Assembly: GCA_907165135.1 (NCBI GenBank)
Contig: OU015566.1
Coordinates: 12,508,157-12,572,156 of the forward strand
DNA length: 64,000 bases
Direction: 5' to 3'
DNA from: Oikopleura dioica
Lineage: Eukaryota; Chordata; Appendicularia; Copelata; Oikopleuridae
Under the pieces are notes generated by a model. It saw only the letters and a program-made list of their open reading frames with translations. It had not been told where the DNA came from and did no database searches. Shown in pieces: positions 1-10,951 of the stretch. How positions within the stretch are numbered: the first letter of the stretch is position 1; every line of letters starts with the position of its first letter. Made by a program: the position numbers and the translations under genes.

Positions 1-1359
1 TGCCGATCCTTGCGGCGCGAGTAACTCTTTCTTTAGGGCTTTCCAAACATCCTGATTCCTCCAGGAGCGAGTGCCCAGCTCGGGCCTCATGGCCAGCACC
101 CAGACAACCGAGGACCTCGTTAGTCTTCTTTTTGGATATGTAATTATGTTTTACATATGTAAATTGACCAAGGCTACGCTCCTCTCTCGCTGGATTAAAA
201 ACTGGTCGGGAAGAATCTCCTCAAAAATAAAATAAAAAATAATATTGTTTTCTCCTGTTTCCGTCTCTGTCTGCCCCCTCCCCCCAAAAATCTCGTGTTC
301 CTTTCGGTACACTTTCAAAATGCTAAGAATCTAAAATTGGATGATCCACCAAAAACTCAAAAATCTGGTGTTGATCTCCACGCTCAAACCAAAAAAAAAA
401 GAATAATTCCCTGTTCGTCTGTTCATTCCCACTAGGCCAATTTTATTCGTTAGGTTCATTTTTCCTCAAGACTTCATTAAATTTTCACTCTCTAAAACTA
501 CATGTAGCTGCCTGTACTCAATTCAAGTCTAAATTTTTGTCGCACAGGGCGGCTTTTACATCTTCTACTCTTCTTCTTTTTTCACGGTCTCAGTAAAGAG
601 ATTGCGGATTTCTTCCTGACAAGATAATAAACCAACAGAATATTCATCCCTCCTGTGTTACGCCCTTGTTTAAAGTAAACTTGCTTATCAAAAGACACTA
701 GAAAAGCTAGAAAAGAGCAGCAGCCTAACTCAACTCAACCTATCCATTCAAAAACCTCAAGAAAACGAAAACGAGGCAGAAATATACTTGAGATTATGCA
801 CTCTTTGAACTCCCACAGACGCCCCGTAACTGCCACCTGAGGTCGCCATGTGCAACACATTTTTTATCGTGAGTACTCATTTTACAGTAAACAAAAATAC
901 AGTCGTACTAAAGTCAAATCCAACTTGTTCAAATTTCCCCTACTATTACTTCTTTGAGACACTTTACCGTTCGAATCCCCCCAAAGATACTGTATCGTGA
1001 GTGTACTTTGTGTTAAAAGTTAAAGAGCTTCAGTTACATCACGCTGCGATAAAAAATAATAAAATATCGGAATTATGTGAGACTCGATTGAAAGAAAAAC
1101 TCCAAAAAGCAAGCTTTTCTTTGTGGAGAGTATACTCTCTGTCGTCAATGAGTTCTAAAGAAGCATCACAAGAGAATAAAATTGGTATAATTGCAATGTA
1201 TCTCGCAAATAATTTGATGGAGTATGTTGTGTAACTACATTTTACATAAAGAAGGTTCTTTGATATACGCGCGTGTTGTAAAATATTCTACTTATATTAT
1301 CAGCTCGTTTCATAATTTCAATCGACTTGATTTCACGCAAGAATAATCGCAGTTTATTC
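1..1359. other. AT-rich stretch without a supported gene
   Basis: I see no exon chain that I can defend here. A plus-strand open frame at 1001-1234 opens with GTG rather than ATG and lies downstream of GT/AG pairs too close together to be introns. It could be an exon of a gene that starts outside the window, but nothing in it is recognisable. The RING-type gene on the minus strand ends at 1360, so the last few hundred bases may hold its 3' UTR. Confidence 0.4.
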
Positions 1360-3887
1360 TCAGGCCAGGAGACTATTTTCAGCAATTCTTTCCAGCAAAA
1401 GCTTCGATTTAGTCCAAATATAGCTCCTTTCATCCTCAGTTCTGAGGTTTTCCTCCAAGATCTTGTCAATTCCTTCATCCACAAACTGCTTACAATACTG
1501 AAAGCAGGCTAAATTAGTTGTTACGCAGAAGTTTGTGTACTTTGTCGACGGATTTCGCAGAAAATTCTTCTTCAAATGGGTGGGTAAGCTGAGACCATCG
1601 CCAACAAAAGAACCATCGAATCGGCTTTGATCCATTTTCAATGAGTTTGAGGAGGTCTTTGAATGTCCTGTAGCTCATACGAGCTGGTAGGCTCTCCGGA
1701 AGGAGTTCGATCAGGAAGCAGAATTTATTCTCAAGCTCCGATCGTTCTATAAAATTGGGAAGCTCGATGTCTTCATGAGCCAGAATCGTGGACATTACTT
1801 CGAGTCCATTCGTAAACCCATCCATTTTTTCATTTTCAACGGAAATCTCATGGTCTTCGACGGAATTGATCGACGCCATAAGCATCAACATTAAATCTGT
1901 ATGTTATGTTTTATTATATAAGATTGAATGTAATTACCAGCCGACATGATTTCGCGCGTCATATCCTTGTCCGAAACAATATTTCCAATGAAGCCCGTGA
2001 TATTGTAACGAAAAGCGTCGTGCTTTTCAGACATGGGGAGAATCTTTTCAATGAAGTTAGAAGCGACCAGTTTCTTCTTGTCCTTCTTATCTTCAGGTTC
2101 AAAGAGAATCAAAGGCAAGCAAAGCTTATCATCTGAACCTTCCCTGATTTGTATCAATATAGTTCCAGAAGATTGAGAGAATTCGGAGGAACAAGTTCCA
2201 ATCATTCGCCATCGCTTTGTCCGAAAGCACCATTAATCTATCCACAAAATTTGTATCCTCTGGTAGTTCGTTTGCTAATTCCACTGAAAGTTGAGAGGAG
2301 AAACAATTGCTGATGATCACTGCGGCCATAACTTTAAACCCTGGGTCCTCATCATATTCTTCCAGAACTTGGAGACACGCTTCAACGACTTCTGAGCCGA
2401 AGCTATTGCCGTACTTATCCACAGGTACGTGAGTGAGAGCCTTGATTATGTTATAAATAAACTGATTCGCGATGGGTTTTCCTTTATGCTGTAAAATTGC
2501 TTTGCAAAAAGAAGCAGCCATTCGTTCAATTTGATCATCCGAGATTTCGTCACTATTTGCAACGATGAAAAACATCGATGCAGACAAGTTTAGTGCCAAA
2601 GAAATATCATCCAAAGAGTAGAAGCGTTCAAAGGCTGATAGGGCGTCTTCCATAAATTTTGATGGATAGGGCGATAGAGGAATAACCTCGTACAAATCAT
2701 TCCAATATTTGTTAAGCTTTTCTGGATCGTTGGCCGGCTACACGACGTTTTGACTAAAGCGACGTTCTCGCTAACCGACGTTTTCGCTAAACCGACGTTC
2801 TCACTAAAAGTCAAAACGTCGGTTTAGTCAAAACGTCGGTTTAGTCAGAACGTCGGTTTTCCTTAAATATGCGGGGGCAATCAGAGCGAATGAGAATTGG
2901 CTCTTCCTGGATTAAAAATTCTGTCTAAAGCCCGCCGTCTTTCTCAAACCGAAACTTTCCTTAAATTGTTAACTTGGAAAAACAAAATATATATTTTTGA
3001 ATTAATTATTATAAAATTATTATTTGAATAACAAAATCAATAATTTTAAAAAATATTAAGTCTGCATAATTTACTGATCTTTTTACATTTTATCGGTCTT
3101 GAGATCATTTTTAAAAGATTTATTTTAGTTATATTCGTTAATTTAATGAAGATATTCATTATTCTTATACTTTTACTCTTCACAAAGATTTTTCGAAAGA
3201 AAATGAAAACGTCGGTTTGACGAAAACATCGGTTTCCAAACTGAGTCTTAACCAAATTCAAGGCGCCCACGCATTTTTAAGGAAAACCGACGTTTTGACT
3301 AAACCGACGTTTTGACTAAACCGACGTTTTGACTTTTGGTGAGAACGTCGGTTTAGCGAAAACGTCGGTTAGCGAGAACGTCGGTTTAGTCAAAACGTCG
3401 TGTAGCCTCGTTGGCCGCTTCTCTGACGGGTGCAAGAATCTCGTCAATAGACGACAGTCTTCCTTGACAATTGATTCGATGTTCTTCGTAGTTTGAGTAC
3501 TGAAGGATGGCTTCAGAACAATCTTCGCATTTGATTGTGAGCTCGTTTGTTTTCTCGAACCATTCTTTTGGAGGCGATTTCAAGTAAGAAACATTGTCAT
3601 AGTTGATGTGGATTTTGCAGTTCGGGCATTTGTTGTCGTTGTTAGCAACTTCGATTCGGAAGCAGGGTAGACAAAAGACTTTGGGGCAGCTTTGGCAGAC
3701 TTTTGGTTTTTCCGATATTTTGTCGCATAACAAACAGGTGAGATCAGGATCTACAAAGGGATAAGTAGAGGCTTTTATATTTGAAAAACTGAGGCTGAGC
3801 CTTTAATCAATAAAAGAGATTTATATATTTTCGTGAATAAGTACCAATTTGATCTTTTGGTTCAATATTTTCTAGAGAAATTCCCAT
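1360..3887 (-). CDS. RING/TRAF-type zinc-finger protein, exon split by a transposon
   Basis: Exons on the minus strand are 3845-3887, 3417-3750, 2193-2735, 1938-2143, 1541-1896 and 1360-1497. Introns are 94, 49, 41 and 43 nt. If the inserted element (2736-3407) and one target-site copy are left out, the coding length is 1,620 nt, in frame, about 539 aa. The N-terminus (residues about 18-60) has an all-Cys RING-like cluster: CLLC, then CQSC, CLPC and CPNC. A C-x2-C-x12-H-x4-C finger follows, as in TRAF/SIAH-type E3 ligases. The remaining 400 residues are helical and HEAT/ARM-like, without a family I recognise. As the sequence stands, translation stops about 5 codons into the element. A ubiquitin-ligase role is inferred only from the RING. 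The allele is probably non-functional unless the element is removed. Confidence 0.65.
2736..3407. mobile_element. MULE-like non-autonomous element (long TIR, 9-bp TSD)
   Basis: The element starts GGCTACACGACG and ends with the inverse CGTCGTGTAGCC. The inverted repeats run about 145 bp with few mismatches and are built of short sub-repeats around TTTTGACTAAACCGACG. It is flanked by a direct duplication of TCGTTGGCC at 2727-2735 and 3408-3416. The AT-rich centre has no open frame resembling a transposase. Long TIRs with a 9-bp duplication are typical of Mutator-like elements; that class assignment is inference. It sits inside a coding exon of the RING-type gene. Confidence 0.85.
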
Positions 3888-4208
3888 TCTCTCGAAGTTT
3901 TAATAAGGAACTGCAAATAGGATACTGGTTTTGAGCCTGTGAAAAGCAAATAACCTGACATTTGATATGAGCTTCGCAAATATTTACAACGCTTAGATTT
4001 TACCAAGATTCTTTTTTCCAATTACCAGTCTTATTTTGATCAAAACAGCACTTGGAAAATGTATCAATCTATTCTTCTCTTGAAGCTCTCGAGCCCCACC
4101 AGCCGTCAAAAAAATCTCCATAAATATGCGACGAGCGGGTGCTTAGATATCATAAGCTTCTAGACAAGCATAACATAAAGCAAAACCCACCAATCTTCAA
4201 CAATAAAG
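3888..4208. other. Intergenic region between divergent genes
   Basis: This interval separates the start of the minus-strand RING-type gene from the plus-strand small secreted-peptide ORF. I see no ORF or repeat. An A/T-rich TATA-like stretch (CATAAATA) lies near 4119, about 90 bases before the plus-strand ATG. Promoters for both neighbours should lie here. Confidence 0.35.
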
Positions 4209-4418
4209 ATGAACGTTCTTTCCATCTTCTTCCTCTTTTTCTCTTCCACCAACGCCTTCGACCACAGAAGCCAGGCTCAAGCCTCAGCTCAACACATTCG
4301 AGCCATGCTAAGACGCAACACCCCCTTCATCAAAATCCAGGACAAATCTCCAAGGCGAAAAAACCAACGTCTCATCAGCAGACTTGAAAAACTCTACTCA
4401 AAACACTTGTTTCGATGA
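4209..4418 (+). CDS. Small putative secreted peptide (69 aa)
   Basis: A single-exon ORF opens with ATG after an A-rich leader. Residues 1-17 are a good signal peptide: MNVLSIFFLFFSSTNA, very hydrophobic, ending in an Ala-containing cleavage context. The mature part of about 52 residues is basic (many Arg, Lys and His), has no Cys, and contains RR and RRK sites that could be cleaved by prohormone convertases. An AATAAA signal follows at about 4439. I do not recognise a family. It could be a neuropeptide-like or antimicrobial-like precursor, or a chance ORF. The combination of signal peptide and nearby polyadenylation signal is the support. Confidence 0.45.
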   Translation: MNVLSIFFLFFSSTNAFDHRSQAQASAQHIRAMLRRNTPFIKIQDKSPRRKNQRLISRLEKLYSKHLFR

Positions 4419-4675
4419 ACCATAGTTTCTGCTTCACAAAATAAAAAGCATGGAAAAAAAATTATATATATTTATTAGATATCTTTGAAAATTGAGTATG
4501 AATATCATCACGATGTTCATCATGATTTATGATTGTCAGGAGGTACAGACATTTGAAGTTGAAACAAATAGGGTCGGATACCAATTTTTTGATCCATGGT
4601 CAGCAAAAATATCAGTCGAGAGAACATTTTCATTTTTATCTTAGTGAAGGTTGTAAAGACATTTCTATGAAAAAG

Positions 4676-7600
4676 TTAATGCGAAACCAAGAATATACTA
4701 TGAATCTTTATAAGTTTGAGACCTTCACCTAGAAAAGCACGCTGAATCGAAACTTTAGGGGAAACAGATGAGCCGGGGAATACGAAAATAACATTGTCGA
4801 TAAATATAACGGATGAATAGTGAATTTTCTTTAAAAAATGAGTTAATTTTTTCCGTCAAAGATAATTAACTAGATTGATATAATATTTGTATGTTTACCT
4901 CCGGCAAGTTCCCGACTAAAGACCAATTGTCATTCTTTAATCGCCAAATGTCATTCAATCGGTCCCAAATCTGATCATCAAATCCTCCAACAGTCAGAAG
5001 GTCTCCTGAAGGTAGTCCGATAGCAGGAGCATTCCGTATCCCTCTTAAATATCTCATACAATAAATATTTCTATCTTGACTACTTTGGATGGCTGGAAAG
5101 CGATTTCCATCCATCATTTTCCAGGGTTTCAGTAGCCCCGTATGAATACCATCCTCCAACAGCAGTTGGCCGACCATTGTAGCTTCCCAACGCACCATAC
5201 TGGTGCTTAATTTTCGTTCCTGATGCGTGAACAACGCTGGAGCCGTCAAAACGCTCGCATGCTTTGTAAGATTTCTCTTCAAAGCAAATTATAGCTCAAA
5301 AATAAACTTCTATAAATCCGAGTCTTAAATTACGCAGTACCTTCACTACCTCCCTCAAAACTGAGGGCGTCATGTTTAAGCATATATTCATTATTGAGGC
5401 GCGATGATAGTTCTGTGAATGCACATTCGTCCAAGCGATAAATCTTCAAGAAATTATTATGACTTTTTTAATTTAGGTTATCTCATTACGCTTTGCATGT
5501 TTCTTTGGCCTCCGAAAGTGTGTAAAAGACCATTGATTAAAGCGTGTTTCGATTGGTACAAAAAGCCATAATCGGTGTCTTTTCATAGGATTTTTACAGC
5601 TTTTTTTCTATTAAATTATCGATTTAAAACAATAAGTAAAAATCCCTGGTCTGAAGATGGAGGATTAATCATTAAATTTTTGGTAATTGATCCATCACTC
5701 TTCAATGCATAAGGCAAAAAGTCTGAAGATAGAACATTAATCTGGGTTGATTGCTCCGCTGAATAAATGAAGTTTTTGATTTCGGTCCGCCGATCAAATT
5801 TTAAAAGCCGGACCCTCATGTTTTTCTCCTTATCGAATTCAAACAATTCTAATGCAAAGGTTTTTGTTTGCATCTGATCTATTTTCAACTGCGAATGTCA
5901 AAAGCGCGTTCTTTGTTAAAAAGTAGAAAATAAAACTCAAAATGGAAAAATGAAAATATTTCCTGAATGCTTAAAATCGTGGAATTGAAGGCATTCTGAG
6001 CGAGATGCATCTCGAATTTTGTCCATTGAAATAAATCTCCTTCCAAGATCAATTTATCGCTAAAGTAATCAGAAGCTATCCAAAAAGATCCATTTGTTAA
6101 AAATCCCAGATTAAAGAATGATTTTCTGTTAAATAACTGACAGTCTAGCTGAGTTTGATTGTCGATTTTAAATCCAGTTTCTCGCTAAAAGTTTTTGATA
6201 GATATAATATTTAATTGACTTTTAAAGTTACTTTTAAATAAAACCGCAACGTCCATATTTGAGAATCTTTGTTAGCTGCATAATTCAATTCAAAAGTCGA
6301 AACATGCTTGAACTCCTCAAGCGAAGTGAATGGCTTGTCTTCGAAAGAACCTGGTATGATTGTTTTTGGATATGGTTTCAAGCTCGACCTTGCCGACTCA
6401 GGAAACCGCGGCTGGGAGGCGGCATTTTTCGCAAAGGCGGGAAAGACATCGTCGTGAAAGGCAAACAAGGGGTTGCTTGTCACGTACATTTTCTCCTTTA
6501 CATCCTGCTGTACGTAATTTATCTCAATTAGATCTTGTATTTCGGATTTGCTTTTTTCCCATTACTAGGCATAGAGTCTGCTGCATTCTGCTTTATCATT
6601 AACAAGATATTAGTTATTTAATTGATAGTCAATCCTTTCCAAAGTTAAATTCAATTTCGAGAGTTGCGTCAAAAACATAATTTTGGATATAAAATTTCTC
6701 GTTGCTTATGATTCCGTTTGTGAAATAGTCGCATTCATCGTTGTTGAGCCCACTCTGATCTGTATAGTTCGGGTCATCAGAAGCGAACAATTTTGAAACG
6801 CAGAAAGATCTTTCGTCGTATTTAACCAGAGAACCAATCCATTCGCTGCCAAGATTCAAAAATTTTCCTTCGGCTTCGAGAAGCAACGAGTACTGAGTAT
6901 TTGAGAGAGCGATACTTCTTGTCACCAGAATAAGAAACAGCCGATTTAAGTCAATCTGTTACGGGTTGAAAAAACAAAAACATTTGTATTGAAATATCCG
7001 AAGTTCAGCCCTTTTCAAAGGTATAACATGAACTGGGTCCAAATCTCTAAATTCAACAGGTAATGCTATTTCATTCTTCCGCCACCCTTTCTCCACTTCC
7101 TCACTTTTTCGGATTCTGTTGAGAGCAACTGCTGTTGATAGCTTGATCCAACGTTCACCCATCCTGACACTCATCAGATAGAAGACCCCTTTAAAGCTGA
7201 CTGAATTTGTCTTTGCGTTGAAATGATTGCTCGCAATAAAACCCTGCGCCTCTTCAAAGCGATTTAAATTGTAGTCCGGAGCATAGTAGTAGCACTTGTC
7301 TGATCTTCCGGTCGGAGAACAAATGACAACGACGTGGAAAATCTTTACATCATTTTCTTTTCGGCGAATCTCGATATGATGAGTTCCGATAGACGCGCCA
7401 AAGTGAAATACAAAGAAACCCCTTATTAAAATATTTCATTTAACGAAAATAAAATAACCTTACAGTCCATGATTACGATTGGCAAATTGCCAATGGCAAT
7501 AAAGACCGGAGAGTCATCACTTTCGCTTATTTTCATCATATTTCCCAGTGCATCGACAAGATAATGCTGTCCTTTGAGAAAAGTAGCGCCTGTTGACTTG

Positions 7601-8603
7601 CAAAGTTTTTAACAATAATTTTTTAGTCCGTAGAGAGGCGTTATCATTCGAGCCTATGATTCGAGCCATACTACTCCTAGGCTCCGGGGGGCGAAGCCCC
7701 CTGGTTTAGGCCTTAGGTTGGGGGGGTCCTGGGGGGGGGAGCGTAGCCCCCTGGGTAAAGTTTAGGGTTAGCTAACACTAAATGAAAACTACAGTTTTAA
7801 TTGTCGATTAATAATAGAAATAAAAACTTTCATAAGGATAAAGAGACTTCTGAGCCTTGACCGGAATCTCTTGACCGCGATCGTTGAAATCCGAAAGAAT
7901 GATAGTAAAAAATTTCCTTTGAATTTCACGATCTTCCCATCGACCAGTTATCAAGCTAATACCAAAGTAATCGCGTGTTACATTGCCGAATTTGACATGT
8001 TCCCACTTCTTCAGGTCAAATAAAGGAACAAGTTTTTGAGCTGATTCTAATTTTTCACACTTGTAATGGGGACAAGGACAGCCTTTCGGACAGTATTTCT
8101 GAGTCGGGCAAACTTCTCCGGCAGAATCAAACGATCGAGTCAGTTGAAAACAAATTGACTCGCAGGGCGAAACCGGGCTAATACTTGTCGATTCCAAAAC
8201 GAGCGTTTTTGAGCAAAGATGGCGGCATATCTTCTGATCATAGAATTGTTTCTTCCTGCATCGGATGGAATTGACTTTATTCTCTTCCTCTGAGAAAACA
8301 ATCGGCTGACTTCTTTTCTGATCGATTTTAGAAATAGGCTTGGGAATGATGAATTTTTCTGTCACGTAGCATTTCTTCATTAGGTGCCCGCAGTAGTCCA
8401 TTGTTTCAATTTGAACACATTTCTTGTAGTTTCGATGACAAGTTGAAGTCAGAAATGATGTGACGCCGCGGGATTTTTCCAATGAACGTAGATTTGCTTT
8501 AAAATTATTTTTATTGACAAAGATTCTCCTATAACTTACTTAGAAGCATAATTGTTATCCAGAAAAGAGTTCCAATTACAAGGTACGAAGTCATCTGGCG
8601 CAT
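4676..8603 (-). CDS. Membrane-anchored multidomain protein with C-terminal Kelch-like repeats
   Basis: Thirteen exons on the minus strand: 8540-8603, 7862-8496, 7459-7596, 6963-7421, 6635-6917, 6232-6495, 5963-6184, 5645-5888, 5490-5578, 5341-5443, 5084-5294, 4899-5043 and 4676-4828. They join to one frame of about 1,002 aa, counting one shared base at the 7459/7421 junction. Residues 4-20 form a hydrophobic signal anchor. A Cys-rich patch follows with CPTQKYCPKGCPCPHYKC. The middle 600 residues are beta-rich and unrecognised. The last 240 residues carry degenerate Kelch motifs (AVGGWYSYG, LLTVGGFDD, each followed by W). The first part resembles the proteins at 10952-12057 and 62565-63837 in layout: anchor, then a CP-x2-C patch. 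Three introns need GA-AG ends, and the 7458-7422 junction needs GG-AG or GT-GG. The gene could also be two genes, with a stop at about 7809 if intron 7597-7861 is not spliced. Confidence 0.6.
7597..7861 (-). repeat. GC-rich palindromic repeat inside an intron
   Basis: This proposed intron is longer than its neighbours. It holds short palindromic G- and C-runs such as GGGGGGCGAAGCCCCC near 7685 and GGGGGGGAGCGTAGCCCCCT near 7735. Related blocks with GGGGGCTTACCCCCCTAAATTAGGCCTA occur at about 53922-53955 in another intron. The similarity suggests a dispersed repeat, but its ends are not clear. Confidence 0.35.
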
Positions 8604-9054
8604 TGTTGAGAATCCATGCTGCGCAAAATTTAGTTTTTCGGTTTTCTTCTTCCAGCTTTTTTCTTTTTTCAAATCTCGTTCTTGCGTGTAAATACTTCGA
8701 GTAGTAAGCACTTCTTCAGGAAACAAATAAACTTGACCTTGCTTTTGTTTAAGAATGCCAATGCAGTGGCAATCCAAGCACTATTATAAGCTTGCTTACA
8801 TATAAAAATTAATTTACATACCCGGATTTTCGCCGGATGATTGGTTTCTTTTACAATCATTTACAGATTTTTCTCTTGAAAATATATTTATCTCCAGAAA
8901 TCACGGTTCTAACTCCCATGCGCGTTCATTTTTTGGCATTTGAACTTTGTCAGTTTAATCTCCAGTTTTCCTTTTTCTCCCAACCTAAACGTGAAATCTA
9001 TCCCTAAGCGGGGGATCTCGTAAACTAAAACAGTTCAATGAACGAATTGAAAGT
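8604..9054. other. Intergenic, no gene seen
   Basis: This stretch is upstream of the Kelch-like gene and downstream of the ShK gene, both on the minus strand. Some minus-strand codons upstream of 8603 stay open (to about 8777), so a longer N-terminus is possible. The ATG at 8603 is preferred because it directly precedes the hydrophobic anchor. No repeat or RNA gene is visible. Confidence 0.3.
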
Positions 9055-10526
9055 TTATTGAACAGTTGTAACTTGCGCAGTCTTTGGGCAAGACTCAGGA
9101 CAAGCATCTTGAACAAAATCCATGTGGCAGATACTTTGCCAGGTCGTTTTGCACAGCTCGCTCATATCAACATCGGTCGTGAACGTGGATTTCCCTTCAG
9201 TCAGTGGAGCAGCTACTATTCCACCTGATTGAGTTCCGGAGTCTTAAGAGAAATAAAAAAACGGCTAATTTGTGCAAACTTTGGTACCTTTTTCAGTAGG
9301 ATCAATGGGAATAGGCGCTTCAGGCTTGGGATCAACGATGAGAACTGCGGGATTCATTGGTGTTGGGGCTGGTGGCCTTGGATCGACAATAAGGACTCCT
9401 GGATTAACTCGAGTGTGTGGCGGCGGGCTGGGATCAACGATGAGAACTGCTTGATCTACAGGCGCAAATGATCCAACAGATGCGACTTCAGCCACTGGCG
9501 GTTGCATTCGATACGACTGCATTGGGGCGCACATTTCGGTCTGTGCTTGGCAGGAGACTGGGCAAGCTTCGCGCACCCACTTTTCATCGAGGCACATTTG
9601 ATGAATGTACTCCATCGAGCACATTGAATGCGTATCCACACATTTGTACTCCAAGTCCTTTACGAAAAACACATGATTATTCGGGCACATTGTTGATTCA
9701 TCCTACCTTTGTCGCGCTGCACATTGAGCATGTTTTTCCACACTTCGCCCAGAACTCTTCCAGCTGGCAGTTTTCTCTTGAAAGGTGAGCTTTACAAAGC
9801 TCTGGGTAAAGATCCTCACATTCGGAATCATCTTTTTGGTCGAAGATACTCGGCGCAAAATGAGCACTCTTTGCCGGCTCGTTGTTGAAAATGTCACCAT
9901 CACGGCCGAGCATGTTCATCCAGGGGTTGAAATCGGCGCCCATCGGGTCGTGACCCTGCTTGCCTGGAACATAGGGAGCCAGAGTTGTAAGTGGCAGGGG
10001 ACGGCCGGTGCCAAAACCGTAGATCTTCGTCCAGTCGAACCAGGCTTGTTTGTTCCATTCTCGCATTCGTCGGATTTGGTCGCGATTTTGCCAGATCCTA
10101 GCTTCGTAGCTGTCATTGTACTGAATTTAAGCTCAATAAACGCGATCAGAAAAAGAGTACCTGAGATACAAAGGGCTTGTACTTCGATTCGGTTCCTTGA
10201 GTTCTCTCTGAATGGTAGCCTCTGCTGTCGATGTTTCTAGAGCCGACCCGAGTTCCTCCTGGAAGAGCTCCAGCCGAGTGATTTGGCGCTGGAGGAAGAG
10301 TAGGAGTTGGCTGCTGTCCGCATTTGCCGCAAGTGGCTTGGCAAACGTCGTAAGTGTACTTTCGATTCTCTTCGCCGCAGAAATACGACGTTTCCGCGCA
10401 GTTCGGAGCTTTATCTCGGCACTAAATTAAATTTTATTTACAATTAACATCTCTCAATCTTACAGTTCTCCAAAGAAATGCTAGAGCTTCATTCGCAAGA
10501 AATGCATTGCAAATAAATAATTTCAT
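9055..10526 (-). CDS. Secreted ShK-type Cys-rich protein with LIVDP repeats
   Basis: Exons are 10464-10526, 10161-10421, 9707-10120, 9288-9657 and 9055-9242, giving 1,296 nt and 431 aa. All four introns are 39-49 nt with GT-AG ends. Exon 1 encodes a short hydrophobic leader of 21 residues. Four Cys-rich modules follow. They have six-Cys ShK/SXC spacing, with a final CxxxCxxC as in CQATCGKC and CGKTCSMC, or shorter variants near the C-terminus. Between the third and fourth modules lies a Pro-rich linker with three copies of VLIVDP. ShK domains occur in toxins, but also in many metalloprotease and matrix proteins. Here the multi-domain, Pro-rich layout fits an extracellular matrix or house-type protein better than a venom. 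No enzyme domain is visible. Confidence 0.75.
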
Positions 10527-10951
10527 CTAAAACTTTCCCTCTCAATCAATTGTATGATGGTTTTTTCTAGTATTCATGCTCATATAAGTACTTTCTGAAC
10601 TGCTGGAGGCAATGACAGGAAGGGCGAAATCACGATTATTTGGATAACGTTCTATTCACTTTTCGTTGTATTGCACAATAAGCGTTCCCCTCATGACTCA
10701 GACCTTTGATTACTTGCCCTAGAAACAGGAGTACTGCATCGATTTTGACATCTGAGAATTTACGGACAGTAGATATGAAAATAAAATTATTGAGGCTAGT
10801 AACGTTAGGGGGTCAAGTTCAGCAATATTGAAAACTTCGTGATAACGTCGCATATTCGCAGGAAACACTTTTTTATCGACACGATCGCAAATATAGCTGC
10901 ACGATCGCGTACTTAATCTTGCTTGACTATTTCTACATTTTGAGTTGCAAA
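10527..10951. promoter_or_regulatory. Shared upstream region of two divergent genes
   Basis: The ShK gene (minus) and the Ser/Thr-rich anchor gene (plus) start on either side of these 425 bases. I see no clear TATA box or repeat. The region should hold both promoters, since no other gene intervenes. Confidence 0.35.

Noticed and set aside
1001-1234. 77-codon plus-strand open frame
   Set aside because: It starts with GTG, has no recognisable motif, and no consistent upstream or downstream exon.
9055-10526. Reading the ShK-domain gene as a venom toxin
   Set aside because: ShK modules are common in non-toxic secreted proteins. Four modules with Pro-rich repeats and no toxin-like short precursor argue for a structural or matrix role.
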